This document shows, piece by piece, positions 11,154 through 22,882 of a DNA stretch of 64,000 nt; within the stretch, counting starts at the first letter, position 1; the number at the start of each line of letters is the position of its first letter. Origin of the DNA: Antedon mediterranea (Eukaryota > Echinodermata > Crinoidea > Comatulida > Antedonidae); contig NC_092675.1 in assembly GCF_964355755.1 (NCBI RefSeq), positions 14,707,312 through 14,771,311 on the forward strand. The letters run 5' to 3'. The position numbers and the translations under genes were made by a program. A model generated the notes under the pieces. It saw only the letters and a list, made by a program, of their open reading frames with translations. It ran no database searches and was not told the DNA's origin.

Positions 11154-14043
11154 CTAGACCACCAGCAACAATAAATGAATCTTAACAAGTGATTTAAAAC
11201 GGTTATAATTGTTTTGTTTTCTTAATTCATAAGGTAGGCCATTCCAGAGTGAACTTCCATAATAAACAAAACTACGTTTGTATATTTCGAGGTTACATCT
11301 GGGCAAATACAACAGATTATTTTCATAGTTTCTGGTTTGAATATTGTGTACACTACTAATATATTGCAAAACATCACATAAGTATGAAGGTACAGATTCT
11401 TGTAAACATCTAAATATTGTACAAATTGTATGATATTCAATTCTTGTCTTAATTGTTAGCCAACCTAAATCATAATGCATTTGTCTAACAGGAGTTCGAA
11501 TATCAGCACCTAGTATTAATCGCGCAGCTCTATTTTGTACCCTTTGCAATTTTAAAATATGGGCGTTTGAACCAGTACCCCAGACTGTTGAACAATAGTC
11601 AATATGTGATAAAAATAGAGCATTGTATAATCTTTTAATAATTTTAGGAGATGTAAAACTTTTCAATCTATAAAATAGATGTAGAATTTTTGATAGTTTT
11701 GCACATATAGAATCAATATGTACTTTCCATGAGATTTGTTCATCAAATGTAAGTCCCAAATATTTAAACGTTTCAACTTTCTCAATCGGAATGTTATCAA
11801 AAATTACTGTTTCATCTGTTGTTTTATTAACACGTGCATGAGTACCAAAAAGCATGTATTTGGTTTTATCAATGTTTAGAGATAATTTATGTTTATCTAA
11901 CCATTGTTTTACATTTTCCAACTGTTCGGTTAAAACTGTTGTAAGCTCTTCATTTGATTTACATGCATAAAAAAGCGCAGTGTCGTCTGCATAGAGGACT
12001 GTTTTACAAATCCCATCAACACTATCATGTAAGTCATTTATGTATAAAATAAACAACAAAGGGCCAAGAATTGAGCCTTGTGGTACCCCATAGTTGACAT
12101 TTAAAATTTCAGATTTTTTTCCATTAAAATTAACAAATTGTTTGCGATTTTTTAAATAATTACTGAACCATGCAAGCTCAGTGTTTATCATTCCAAAGGT
12201 GCATAATTTACGTAATAAAATATCGTGGTCTACCGTATCAAACGCCTTTTTTTAGGTCAAGAAAAATTGCTCCAGTTACCAAGCCATTATCAATATTTTT
12301 ATATATATAATTGCATACATCTTTCATAACAATAGGTATAACAGATATTGGATGGTAGTTGTTAAGTTCATGTTTACATCCTCCTTTATAAAGCGGAGTA
12401 ACCTTAGCACATTTCCATTCACTTGGAATAACACCAGATCTTAATGACCAGTTAAACAAAAAGGCAAGACTTTGAGAAATTTGTGAAGATGCAATTTTAA
12501 GTAACCTAGCGGAAATCCCATCAATTCCAGTAGCTTTTCCAATTTCTAACTTTTCCAACAAAGCTTCAATTTCATTTCCATTAATATCTTTAAAGTTGAA
12601 ACGTTGTTGAAATTGTGATAACGATTCAACGGTAATATCGTTTTGGTTGTCATTAAAATGGGATGCAAGTTCATTAGAAATTGAACAAAAATATTTATTA
12701 AAATGATTAGCAATATCAGTTGGATTGTTTATTTCATTACCGTTTACATTGAGAGTTGTTTTAGTTTGTTTCTTTTTATTGGGTAAAAAGTCTTTCATGG
12801 TTTTCCATAATGTTTTAGTGTCATTAACATTATCCTTTAATTTATTATTTATATAGTCGCGTTTTAGTGATTTAGACAAATTATTTAATTTATTTCTTGC
12901 CTTTTTGTAAGAATTCCAATCATCTATGTTCTTAGTTTTTTCGGCTTTTTGTTTTAAATAATCACGGTCACGAGAAAGGGAAACAAATTCGTCTGTAAGC
13001 CATGGAATATCAGTTCCCTTCCTCCTGACCGTCACCATAGGAGCATGAATATCACAAATATCAGTAAAAATGTGTTTCCAAATGTCCCAAGCCTCGTCAG
13101 CATCCTCGGACGCCTCACAAATACTCCACGGAGCAGATGCAAGATCAGAAATAAACAAATCTTTGTTAAATTTCCGGAAGGTTCTCGTATGTAAAATACG
13201 CGGGGGCAATTTTATTTTAGTTCTTTTACGTATTGCATATATCAATGAGTGATCGCTAATTCCAATTGGTACAACTCCAGTTTTGCTTATAAAGTCATCC
13301 CTATTTGAAAAAATTAAATCAATACAACTACTACTGTTTTCCGTTACGCGCGTTGGAGTTTTAATATACTGGTTTAATTGGAAAATTTGGTGGAGGGTTT
13401 TAATGTTCCGAGAATGCTGTTTATCAAATATATTCTAATTTAAGTCACCAACAACAATAATCTCTCTTATACTATCTAGTATAAAAGATATTTGATCATG
13501 CATTATATCAACAAATCCAGTACACGAATTTGGTGGTCTATAAACATTACCTATAACGAACGGTTTAGTGTTAACCGGCTTAATTTTTATCCATACCGAT
13601 TCAATTGTATTTTCACCAAAGTCAATGACATCAAAATCAACATTTTCGTTTACATAGATAGCCACCCCACCTCCGTGTCTATTTCTGTCTGTTCTAACTA
13701 ATAGGTATCCTGGGATTGCAAGTTCACTATTATGTATATTTTGATCTAGCCAGGTTTCACTAATTCCTAAAACATGGAAACGGCATTCCGAAAGTAAACT
13801 CCGAACATGGTCCACCTTATTATAGAGACTTCTGACATTTAAATGACCAATTTTAAAACCCTTTGTACAATCAATCTCGCATAATTTGCATAGTATGCCA
13901 AAAGCAGGATAAACAATAGAGTCGTTACGTAATTCAGCGTCGTCTACGTCGTTGTCTAAAAGGCTTCCCGTACGATGTTCGTTTAATAATTGAATTGGTT
14001 TAAATGGTTTATTACATGCGTTACAAATAAAATCTAAAATCAT
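11154..14043 (-). pseudogene. LINE A ORF2: endonuclease-reverse transcriptase, broken
   Basis: ORF2 would nick target DNA and copy the RNA there. It has an N-terminal Cys pair (CNAC), then an AP-endonuclease domain with HLNVRSLYNK, ISETWLD, GGGVAIYV, NVYRPPN, GDLN and SDHSLIY. The RT follows, with GVPQGSILGPLL and the catalytic YADD, then a C-terminal domain (YCSTVWG). Length is about 963 codons, normal for the group. Three lesions are visible: an in-frame TAG at 13433-13435 straight after GDLN; one extra A in an A7 run near 12247 that shifts the frame at LDLKK; and, compared with LINE B, loss of about 38 residues in frame between ISVIPI and IFLDL, the finger region that normally carries the GFR motif. 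It is therefore inactive, though otherwise well preserved. Confidence 0.85.
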
Positions 14044-14097
14044 CTTATCTACATAAAATACAATACAAATTTAGGACATTTAAAATTCTATTACACA

Positions 14098-14883
14098 TTA
14101 CCTTTTACATTTAGGTAATTGTTTAAGATCGGAAGTTCTGGATAAAACAACTTTCTCGTTACTGCCAGTGATTATGGTATGTATGCGACCATCTTGTGTC
14201 CAAACTGCAGATACCACTGATGCATAGTTTTGCTTTACAGTACGTAGTAAACTTGATCTTTTGCTCGTAAGGTTTTCATGAATGTAGATATGGCTCCCCT
14301 TTAATTTTTTCTTTGCTTTATATACTTCATTTCTAACATTATACGAACTAAACTTTACTATTATTCCTCTTGCTCTTCCGTTTTTCTTAACTTTTGGCCC
14401 CAATCTATGACTCCTGTCTATGCATGTTTTATCTACTTCTACGCTTAGCTTTTTCTTAAACAAATCCAAAACTATATTGTCTGTTATCTCACCTTGTTTC
14501 TCTTCTATTCCTTGAATAATCAAACAGTTCCTTCTTGAATATTGTTCTGCTTCATCTAGCTCATTTTGTAAGTTCTCTACCTGATGTTCTACTTTGCTGA
14601 GACGATCTTTAGTATCGTCAAGTTCGAAACGTATTGCTTCAATTGCTGCATCCGTTACAATTTGTGTAATGCTTTCAATCAGCTGGTGTTTAACAATGCT
14701 CGCAATTTTCTCGGCTAGGTCATTGAAAATACTCGTATTTCCTTTAATTATATTGGAAATTTCATTTTGTACAGTAATGGTAAGCGGTTCCACATCAATG
14801 ATAGGTGCTGTATCAGTGTTCAGTTCGCAACACTCCTTACCGCTGTCCTTTTTGCCACCTTTCCTTGTATTCTTTCCGGCCAT
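14098..14883 (-). CDS. LINE A ORF1: RNA-binding coiled-coil protein
   Basis: An intact 261-residue frame. The N-terminus is basic (MAGKNTRKGGKK). Residues ~45-125 have the heptad, Glu/Leu-rich pattern of a coiled coil (DDTKDRLSKVEHQVENLQNE), followed by an RRM-like segment (RRNCLIIQGI, RSHRLGP, RGIIVKF, NEVYKAKKKLKG) and a basic C-terminal part (VWTQDGRIHTI). This is the layout of LINE ORF1 proteins, which coat element RNA as trimers. It is clearly homologous to the ORF1 of LINE B at 48369-48985. The ATG is followed by the basic start typical of the family. Confidence 0.75.
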   Translation of the reverse strand: MAGKNTRKGGKKDSGKECCELNTDTAPIIDVEPLTITVQNEISNIIKGNTSIFNDLAEKIASIVKHQLIESITQIVTDAAIEAIRFELDDTKDRLSKVEHQVENLQNELDEAEQYSRRNCLIIQGIEEKQGEITDNIVLDLFKKKLSVEVDKTCIDRSHRLGPKVKKNGRARGIIVKFSSYNVRNEVYKAKKKLKGSHIYIHENLTSKRSSLLRTVKQNYASVVSAVWTQDGRIHTIITGSNEKVVLSRTSDLKQLPKCKR

Positions 14884-17052
14884 GATGGTGTATTAATACG
14901 TACATGTACAGCAGACAAACACCGACAAGTAAATGCTAGGCTAAAGGAGTGCCCTAACACAACAACTGTCCTGCGGGAAATTTGAACTGTCACTGCGTAG
15001 TGAGGCTGAATGTAGTGAGGCTAGAGAGAGCGATTTAGGACACGTCTGCTCTTAACGACGACTACACTACAACTACACTACAATTCTACCAACACACACT
15101 TCATCTCCTGAACTAACATAGTACAGTATAAGTAAAATGTTTTAAATTTTTTTATTTAAATCAATCTTCTGCGAAAAATATTATAATAGTAACAATAACA
15201 GAAAGGTTGATAGGTATTTTAATATTTTTTAAACTTAAAAAGGTAAAAAAAAAACTGAATAAATGTTTATACATACATTATAAATGAAATAAAATAACTA
15301 CTATTTTAGTAATGCATACACAAGTACAGAATATCAGAAATCAATGAATTATGTGTCTAAATATGGCATTATTAGGCTAATTTGCTTTGAGAAAAACATT
15401 AATGCCATTGGCCTATACAAAAAATCAATGCAATTAGACAAAATAGTTACATAAACAATTAATACTAATATCGGTAGGCATAAAATAATAGTGTATATAA
15501 ACTTTCCTTAAATATAAACAGTATAGGGCCTTACCAATTTATTTAATACATAATATATGAACTATATTACACAAAAGAAATATAAATGAATTTATAAGGA
15601 CATGATGATTATCAATATAATTTAATATTATGTTCATATTATTATATTATATCATAGAGACTTTCAAAAACATAGTTTGGTAACATTTAGTTTCTGTTTC
15701 AGACCTTTAAAATTTGGAAATAACCTATAATAATTATAAAACATTCTTGTTTTCAATGCCATTATGCGGTTAAAAACAAGTACAGCAGCATGCATATGTA
15801 GATACAGTATACCTATATATTGTGAGAACATAATTTCAACAATTTCTTTGTTAGTTATCAACCTAGGGGTTAAATTATTAGGAAAACATTGGTTTATTTT
15901 TTATATGTGTACAGAAATTCGTTCTTCTAGCCTCAGATCATTCCTGAAGTTAGACATAAATCACATAAATTAGTATTAAGTAATGGATATTAGATGAAGT
16001 ACAGTACAAATACATGTTTCAGGGGGATACTTTATGTTAAAGGTGATAATTAGTTTAAATGTTACCCCAATGAAATTTATTCAATTACCAAGTTGAAGTA
16101 GTATAGTGGAAACACTACTATATGTACTCATGTAGAACACAGTCAGTTCTACCAAGGTTAGAGGTGGGTGCCAACATTTGAGATAAGTGGAAACATGACC
16201 TTTTCAATAGTAAATTCATTACCAGCATTATAAATAAAATGTTAAAAAGATGAGAATGCAAGTAAATATTAGATTCATAGTCCTCATTATGCACAATGAT
16301 TTTCTACTATCACATTATTAAAATATAAAACAATCATATAGCCTTTAATGAATTTACATGGAGGTCTATCCAAATAAATTTAAATAAAAAGGTCGTAATA
16401 TGTCTTTGTCTCCAGTTCGTAGAAAATGAACAAACAATATTCAAAATATCCTGCCAGTTTGCGTTCAGTACAACCTGCTTAGTTTTTAATACGAGTACTG
16501 CTTTCTATACACATAACTTTGATTTCTGCAAAAAAAAAAAAATCTCTGTAATAATGTACTTTTTAATTACTGTAATAATCTAGGCGTAGATTATGTTGAC
16601 CAGGCCAGTGAGAGGACGATCGACTGTACAGTACTACCATAAGTCCTCTAGGTGGATACAACTTATTTCTTGTCTACAAAGTGTACAGTAGTATGTTAAT
16701 ACAGTAGTACTATTATTAGATTAGGTAGTTGGAGTAGTTTGGAGAGATACATCTATTTATAAGAGAGTACTTTATATTTATAGATATAATACCAATAGGT
16801 ACCATGTATTGGGATGCAATTCAACAGTTATGAATAAAACAAACAAAAAACTCTGTATACTTTTTTCTAGCTGTGAAATAAATTTTGGGTGAACATTCCA
16901 GTATTTACAGTCTAAATTTGATCTTTATGCACCAATAGGCATAAACGATTTTTAAATTAACCGGTATAAAAGCCAATTAGAAGCCATACGTACTCTGCAT
17001 GTTAATGGAAATAAGCATAAGAGCAAATAAAGCCTTGACCACAGGATGGAAT

Positions 17053-19025
17053 GGGTGCAGGTCAACTCGGCCCTAAACCGTCTCGGCCAAAGTCAAGTCG
17101 GCCCCACGTCAAGTCGGCCCCAAGTCAAGTCGGCCTCAAGTCAACTCGGCCTCAAGTCAATTCGGCCTCACGTCAACTCGGCCTCAAGTCAACTCGGCCT
17201 AAAGTCAACTCGGCCAAAACTAATCCGTCAACTCGGCCTTTAAAAAGTATGGAACGCAAAAAGTGCTAATATAGTAGTTCATTTATTACAATGGCAGGAT
17301 ATAGTACGGTTAGGCCTACATAATAGACGAAATAAAACGGAAATTTCAATGTAAATTATAACACACTGGCTGATCGTTTTTCGTTTAATTGATAGGTAAT
17401 TTTTATTTATATTGTTGGTTGGTTTGTCTCAGTAAGAACCCTCAGTAATGTGTTTGTTAGATCTATTTTGAGGATGTTCCCAGAAATAATCGCAAATATT
17501 CTTAGAAGGCCTATATATTATATAGGCCTAGATATTATTAGATTAATACAGTAAAATAAAAATGTTTTTTTTTTGTATATATTCTCTCTCAAGTTATTAG
17601 CAATATGTCACGGTCAAAGTGAATAACTATATGTGACATTAAAATGGTATATTACAGCAACAAAATCTTTTCACACATTTATTGACGATGTCAATCAAAC
17701 TACCGAAGAGATTATGGAAACAAATTCGGAATGTTCTGTCATGTTAAATTTCTATTGCAATTGTGCGCTATTCAAATTGTTTTTATTACTTTTGTGATTT
17801 GATTATAATGGAGAATCCAATGAATACATTTATGGGAAATTAATCTAAAACACACTGAAGAAATCATCATGAATAAATGGTGTATTTTTATTTTGTCAAG
17901 TATAAAAACTAATCTAAAACACACTGAAGAAATCATCATGAAAAAATGGCGTATTTTTATTTTGTCAAGCAAAAACTAAACATATTGTTTGAGTCACCGC
18001 GCCCTGTATTGTTCAATAAAATTGATCACCTAAAGGCGCATTCCCACCGTCCGTACCTGTTCCGTTTCGCGGACGGCGCCGTTTTTTCAACGTGACGCGC
18101 GCCCGTTCACCGTTCCGTTTTAAACATTCACACCTGTTCCGTTTTGTGACTTGACGTTAAAATAGCAGCCGTTTCTGGATGATCATCGGATGATAGTGAG
18201 GAAGAAATTATTCTTTTTAGTTTAATTAAAAATGATATTACAAAACGGGACACAAGATTCCCGAAGATAGTATAACAACACACACCATGACAAATTCCAT
18301 GAATCCATAATTAAATACAATAAAATCACAATCACATCCCTATGGACTGTTATGGAAGCAAATTTCTCTCTTCCCATGGTGTACTGTATTAATTATGAAT
18401 AATTATGAAGTACTAAGCGAAATGAAAATAAAAATGTCATACAAAAAAAACCGTAAGGCCTATTTGAAAATAATGCACATTCATGTCTGGGGTGTGTGTG
18501 TATGTAACCTATACCCATAATGCTTATGTAATTTGTTTTCTTGCCTTTTGATTTGTTTTGATTTTAATGTCATTTTAGTCTTTTTATATTGATGTATATA
18601 CAGTTGTAGACCGAAGTATATTGTTTAAATATTTTTTTTTTTAATGTCTTCTTCGACAGTTATTCCTGTATACAAAATGTGAAGAAAGATTTGTTTATTT
18701 CAAACAATATAAATAAATACTACCTATCAATTAATATTATATAATCATTTATATTGAATTTTCCGTTGTATTTCGTCTATTATGTAGGCATAACCGTACT
18801 ATATCCTGCCATTATAATATTAACTACTATATTAGCACTTTTTGCGTTTCATAGTTTTTAGAGGCCGAGTTGACGTGAGGCCGAGTTGACTTGAGGCCGA
18901 GTTGACGTGGGGCCGAGTTGATGTGGGGCCGAGGTGACGTGGGGCCGAGATCACTTGGGGCCGACTTGACGTGGGGCCGACTTGACTTTGGCCGAGACGG
19001 TTTAGGGCTGAGTTGGATCGAAACC
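17053..19025. mobile_element. hAT-like element with tandem-motif terminal inverted repeats
   Basis: Flanked by an 8-bp direct repeat GATGGAAT at 17045-17052 and 19026-19033. Each end is an array of 16-17-bp units (GTCAACTCGGCCTCAA and variants such as GTCAAGTCGGCCCCAC), about 12 units on the left (to ~17240) and 8-9 on the right in inverted orientation (from ~18865). The inverted match continues inward for ~100 bp (GGATATAGTACGGTTA). The middle has no transposase. It contains a 69-bp duplication and, near 18035, a GC-rich GTCCG...CGGAC stretch that may be a nested fragment. The open frames over the left array are artefacts. Confidence 0.65.
17841..17978. repeat. 69-bp tandem duplication
   Basis: Two adjacent, nearly identical copies of a unit beginning AATCTAAAACACACTGAAG, differing by a few substitutions and small indels. 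It lies in the non-coding middle of the hAT-like element. Confidence 0.75.
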
Positions 19026-19858
19026 GATGGAATCAGTAGTACACGACTGTACTTATGTGTGGGCTAGGAATGATGGTAGTGCCAGTATACAGTGTAATTT
19101 AGCCTCAAGGCAATACCAAGTAGCTGCATTAGCTTGCAGAAATACAGTAGAGATTTCATGAGACTTGGTGTGTGATGATTCAGTATGATAATTTGTGCTG
19201 TGAAAAAAAAAATTGCTGAATTATGAAGAACATATTGTAAAATATAACAAGGAAGTTATACTATAGTTACTATAATTAAGGGTTAACCGTAAACTATATA
19301 ATAATAATAATAATAAATGCAATGGGAATTACTAATGTTATGTAAACAATACAATATTAAGTTAAATTCATAGGCCGATATTATTTTATTATTATAAGGA
19401 AATCTGTTTTTGAATGAGAAAAAGCCGTCCCATGCCAACCCAGATTTGAACCCAGTATCAATAAAGCTATAAGCAGAATAGACCATTATTGTAGCCGGAA
19501 TTTAGCGTAGACCTACTCGAGGCCTAGTAAGATTAGCTAGAAGAATACAGGTCAACCCGTACCAATTCCAACTCGTAACCAAATTTTGGTTTATTCGTAC
19601 CCCAAATGTTGGCTCACTCTCGCAATCATCAAGGGCTGGCTCGTACTCTTCATGGGCTGATCAGTATCCATTTTTAATGCTATTAAAAGTTTGGGTACAG
19701 GTTAGCCAAACTTGGTACGATTTGACCAATTATTTGAGTACGGGTTAGCCAAATTGGGTACGAGTTGGCATGGGTACGGGTTGACCAGCACCCTAGAAAA
19801 TGATAAGGGTCAACCCGTACCACTGTGCCAACTCGTTCCCATGCTAGAATACTACTTA

Positions 19859-22800
19859 TAGTAGAGCAGTTAACGCCATAAAAATAGCCAAGTTGTGCAC
19901 TTTATTACCAAAGCATGAAACTTTCCACAAAGTTTCTTTGATGTATATAGATTCAAAATATCGGGGGGTGCCAAGTGTCCAACGTCCGGTATGGCGGCCA
20001 TCTCCATTTCAAAATGGCCACCATAAAAACAAAAAGTGTTCATATCTTGGCAACTATAAACAGTAGAGACTTGATTCTGGTGTTAAATTGTTCACAAACC
20101 ACATATTTCTATTTGCTCTAATGAAAAGTTTCGTCCAAAAATGACCGGAAATGACGTTTCTTCCAATTTGACCTTTGACCTCTTATCTGTATATCTCAGT
20201 AACTACTGATCATTTTCAATCGATTTTGGTGTCATTTTGTTCAGAATAGAGACATTTATATTTGTAGTAATGAAACATTTTCACATAAAATGACTGGAAA
20301 TACAATTTATAACCTTTGACATATATAATTATGACGTGAACATACTGTATGTGGTTTAATTGGTACAAATGCACCTAATTTTTTTACCGAAATAAATGAC
20401 ACGGAATTATTATTCTGAATTTTTAACTTTTGATGTGATAGGATAGGCATAAAGTATGACAGATCACTGAGCTCATCTATGCCGTTTTTTCGTTGCATCT
20501 AAAAAAATGTACTCCATTTTTATGGTAATGGGCCTTTGGTGTAAACCTTTCATCTGAATCCTTTTCCTCGATTTTCTCTAGTAAATCTAGTCAATCTAAA
20601 TCAATTCGTAAAAGACATCTCAATATAATTATTCAAGTAATCCTCAAATTAGTGACATGGACCTACAATATACTGTTCTGTACAAGACCGGTTTAGGCAT
20701 CCACCTGTGGACTTTCACTTTAAAGGTCTTGGTTTCCTAATCATACAAGAAACAATGTCTAATTTAGTCAATCAAAGTAGTGGGTCCAGACAAAGAAGGG
20801 GGTGTAAGACCATCCACAGACAAAGAAGGGGTTGTAAGACCATCCACATACAAAGAAGAGGGTATAAGACCATCCACAGACAAAAAAGGGAGTGTAAGAC
20901 CATCCACAGACAAAGAAGGGGGTGTAAGACCATCCACACACAAAGAAGGAGGTATAAGACCATCCACAGACAAAGAAAGGGATGTGAGGCCATCTACAGA
21001 CAAAGAAGGGGATGTAGGACCGTCCACAGACAAAGAAGGGGGTATAAGACCATCCACTGACAAAAAAAGTGGTATAGGACCATCCACAGACAAAGAAGGG
21101 GGTGCAAGACCATCCACAGACAAAGAAGGGGGTGCAAGACCATCCACTGACGAAGAAAGGGGTATAGGACCACTTACAGACAAAGAAGAGGGTATAAGAC
21201 CATCCCCAGACAAATAAGGGGTGTAGGACCATCCACAGACAAAGAAGGGGTGTAGGACCATCCACAGACAAAGAAGGGGAGAAGACCATCCACAGACAAA
21301 GAAGGGGATATAAGACCATCCACAGACAAAGAAGGGGGTATAAGACCATCCACAGACAAAGAAATAAGACCATCCACAGACAAAGAAGGGGTGCAAGACC
21401 ATCCACAGACAAATTAAAAGAGTGCAAGACCATCCATACACAAAGAAAGGGGTGTATAAGACCATCCACATACAAAAAAGGGGTGTAATACCATCAACGG
21501 ACAAAGAAAGGGGTGTAAGACCATCCACAGACAAAGAAGAGGGTGTAGAACCGTCCACAGACAAAGAAGGGGGCGTAAGACCATCCACAGACAAAAAAGG
21601 GATTATAAGACCATCCACAGACAAAGACAGGGGTGTAAGACCATCCACATACAAAGAAGGGATTATAAGACCACCCACAGACAAAGACAGGGGTGTAAGA
21701 CCATCCACATACAAAGAAGGGGGTGTAGGACCATCCACAGAAAAAGAATGGGATGTAGGACCATCCACAGACAAAGAAGGGAGTGTAGGACCATCCACAG
21801 ACAAAGAAGGGGTGTAAGACCATCTACAGACAAAGAAATGGGTGTAAGACCATCCACACATAAAGAAAGGGGTGTAATAATACCATCAACAGACACAGAA
21901 GCGGGTATAAGACCATCCACAGACAAAGAAGGAGGGTTAGAACCATATTAACCGAGGAAGCATACAAAAATAAGATGCAATCAAAATAGGCCTACTCTTG
22001 GAAAACAATACAATTGTAGAAAAACTGTGGCTTAATTGTTGAAATAGAAAGGGTTCTTTGTAAGGTCATTAATAATATATTGATATAAACACGATCACCA
22101 TACTAGTCATTTGACAATCAAATACAGTCTATCTCGAAAAGAAGCTCACACTATCACCTTTTCGAGATTTTACGGTATTCAATAACATGTATGTTATTTC
22201 CTCTGTCAAACTATTAAAACTTTTAGCGAATCAGAAGGTGCCAACATCATTAAACTAATGGTACCACCAAGCACAATGTTTACCAATTTTATGTACTATA
22301 TACAATTTAAGTCCATTAATCATTTAATATAATTACGCCTATCAGGTTAAAGTTCAAAATTAGGTGCACTTTAGACCAACAAAAACCACCTACAGTATAT
22401 TCACATAATTAAAAATCAATAAATTAATGTCAAAGGTCATAAATTGTATTTCCGGTCATTTTATGTGAAAATGTTTCATTACTACAAATATAAATGTATT
22501 TATTCTGAACAAAATGACACCAAATCGATTGAAAATGACCAGTAGTTAAAGAGATATACAAATACGAGGTCAAAGGTCAAACTGTAAGAAACGTCATTTC
22601 CGGTCATTTTTGGACGAAACTTTTTATTAGAGCAAATAGAAATATATAGTTTGTGAACAATTTGAGACCAGAATTAAGTCTCTAATGTGTATAGTTGCCA
22701 AGATGTGAACATTTTTTGCTTTTATGGTGGCCATTTTGAAATCAAGATGGCCGCCATACCGGACGTTGGACACTTGGCACCCCCCGATATTTTGAATCTA

Positions 22801-22879
22801 TATACATCAAAGAAACTTTGTGCCAAGTTTCATGCTTTGGTAATAAAATGCACAGCTCATGTCATTAACTGCTCTACTA
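19859..22879. mobile_element. PIF/Harbinger-like non-autonomous element carrying a minisatellite
   Basis: Starts TAGTAGAGCAGTTAA and ends with CTGCTCTACTA. Flanks are TTA at 19856-19858 and TTA at 22880-22882, the 3-bp TWA target duplication of PIF/Harbinger. Two unoccupied copies of the same target exist: ACTACTTACAGG at 34691 (TTA 34691-34693) and, inverted, at 2443-2445. Terminal inverted repeats are long, ~520 bp (19859-20390 against 22355-22879), and themselves contain units of the dispersed GGTCAAAGGTC repeat. The centre is a 30-bp minisatellite. No transposase frame is present. The superfamily rests on the target duplication; the terminal sequence itself is not one I recognise. Confidence 0.75.
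20790..21945. repeat. 30-bp minisatellite
   Basis: About 38 tandem units of roughly 30 bp (core CCATCCACAGACAAAGAAGG followed by GGTGTAAGA). Most units are 30 bp, with scattered 29-31-bp variants. Because 30 is a multiple of three and the unit lacks stops in several frames, both strands hold long open frames (up to 365 codons on the minus strand, repeating VDGLTPPSLS; on the plus strand TDKEGGVRPS). Units abut with no spacers, so it is not a CRISPR array. Coding is unlikely. Confidence 0.9.
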
Positions 22880-22882
22880 TTA

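Larger units (their letters stand above)
10931..15082 (-). mobile_element. LINE A, CR1/Jockey-like, near full length
   Basis: A non-LTR retrotransposon on the minus strand: about 200 bp of 5' leader, ORF1, a ~54-nt gap, ORF2, 3' UTR and a TTTA microsatellite tail at the 3' end, as in CR1/L2-type LINEs. The undisturbed left arm reads CACACCAGATTCTACC; here the LINE splits it after CACACCAGATT and the flank resumes ATTCTACC. The target duplication is therefore very short (ATT) or ambiguous. The element is absent from the left arm, so it inserted after the arms formed. Confidence 0.8.

Noticed and set aside
17046-17269. Two small frames with SRPQVKSA / TRPQVNSA repeats
   Set aside because: They read the motif array of the hAT-like terminal repeat.
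20764-21861. 365-codon minus-strand frame as a repetitive secreted or structural protein gene
   Set aside because: It is a by-product of a 30-bp minisatellite open in several frames on both strands, inside a non-autonomous transposon, with no start context or unique flanking domain.
20790-21945. CRISPR-like repeat array
   Set aside because: Units abut directly with no spacers, and the setting is eukaryotic.
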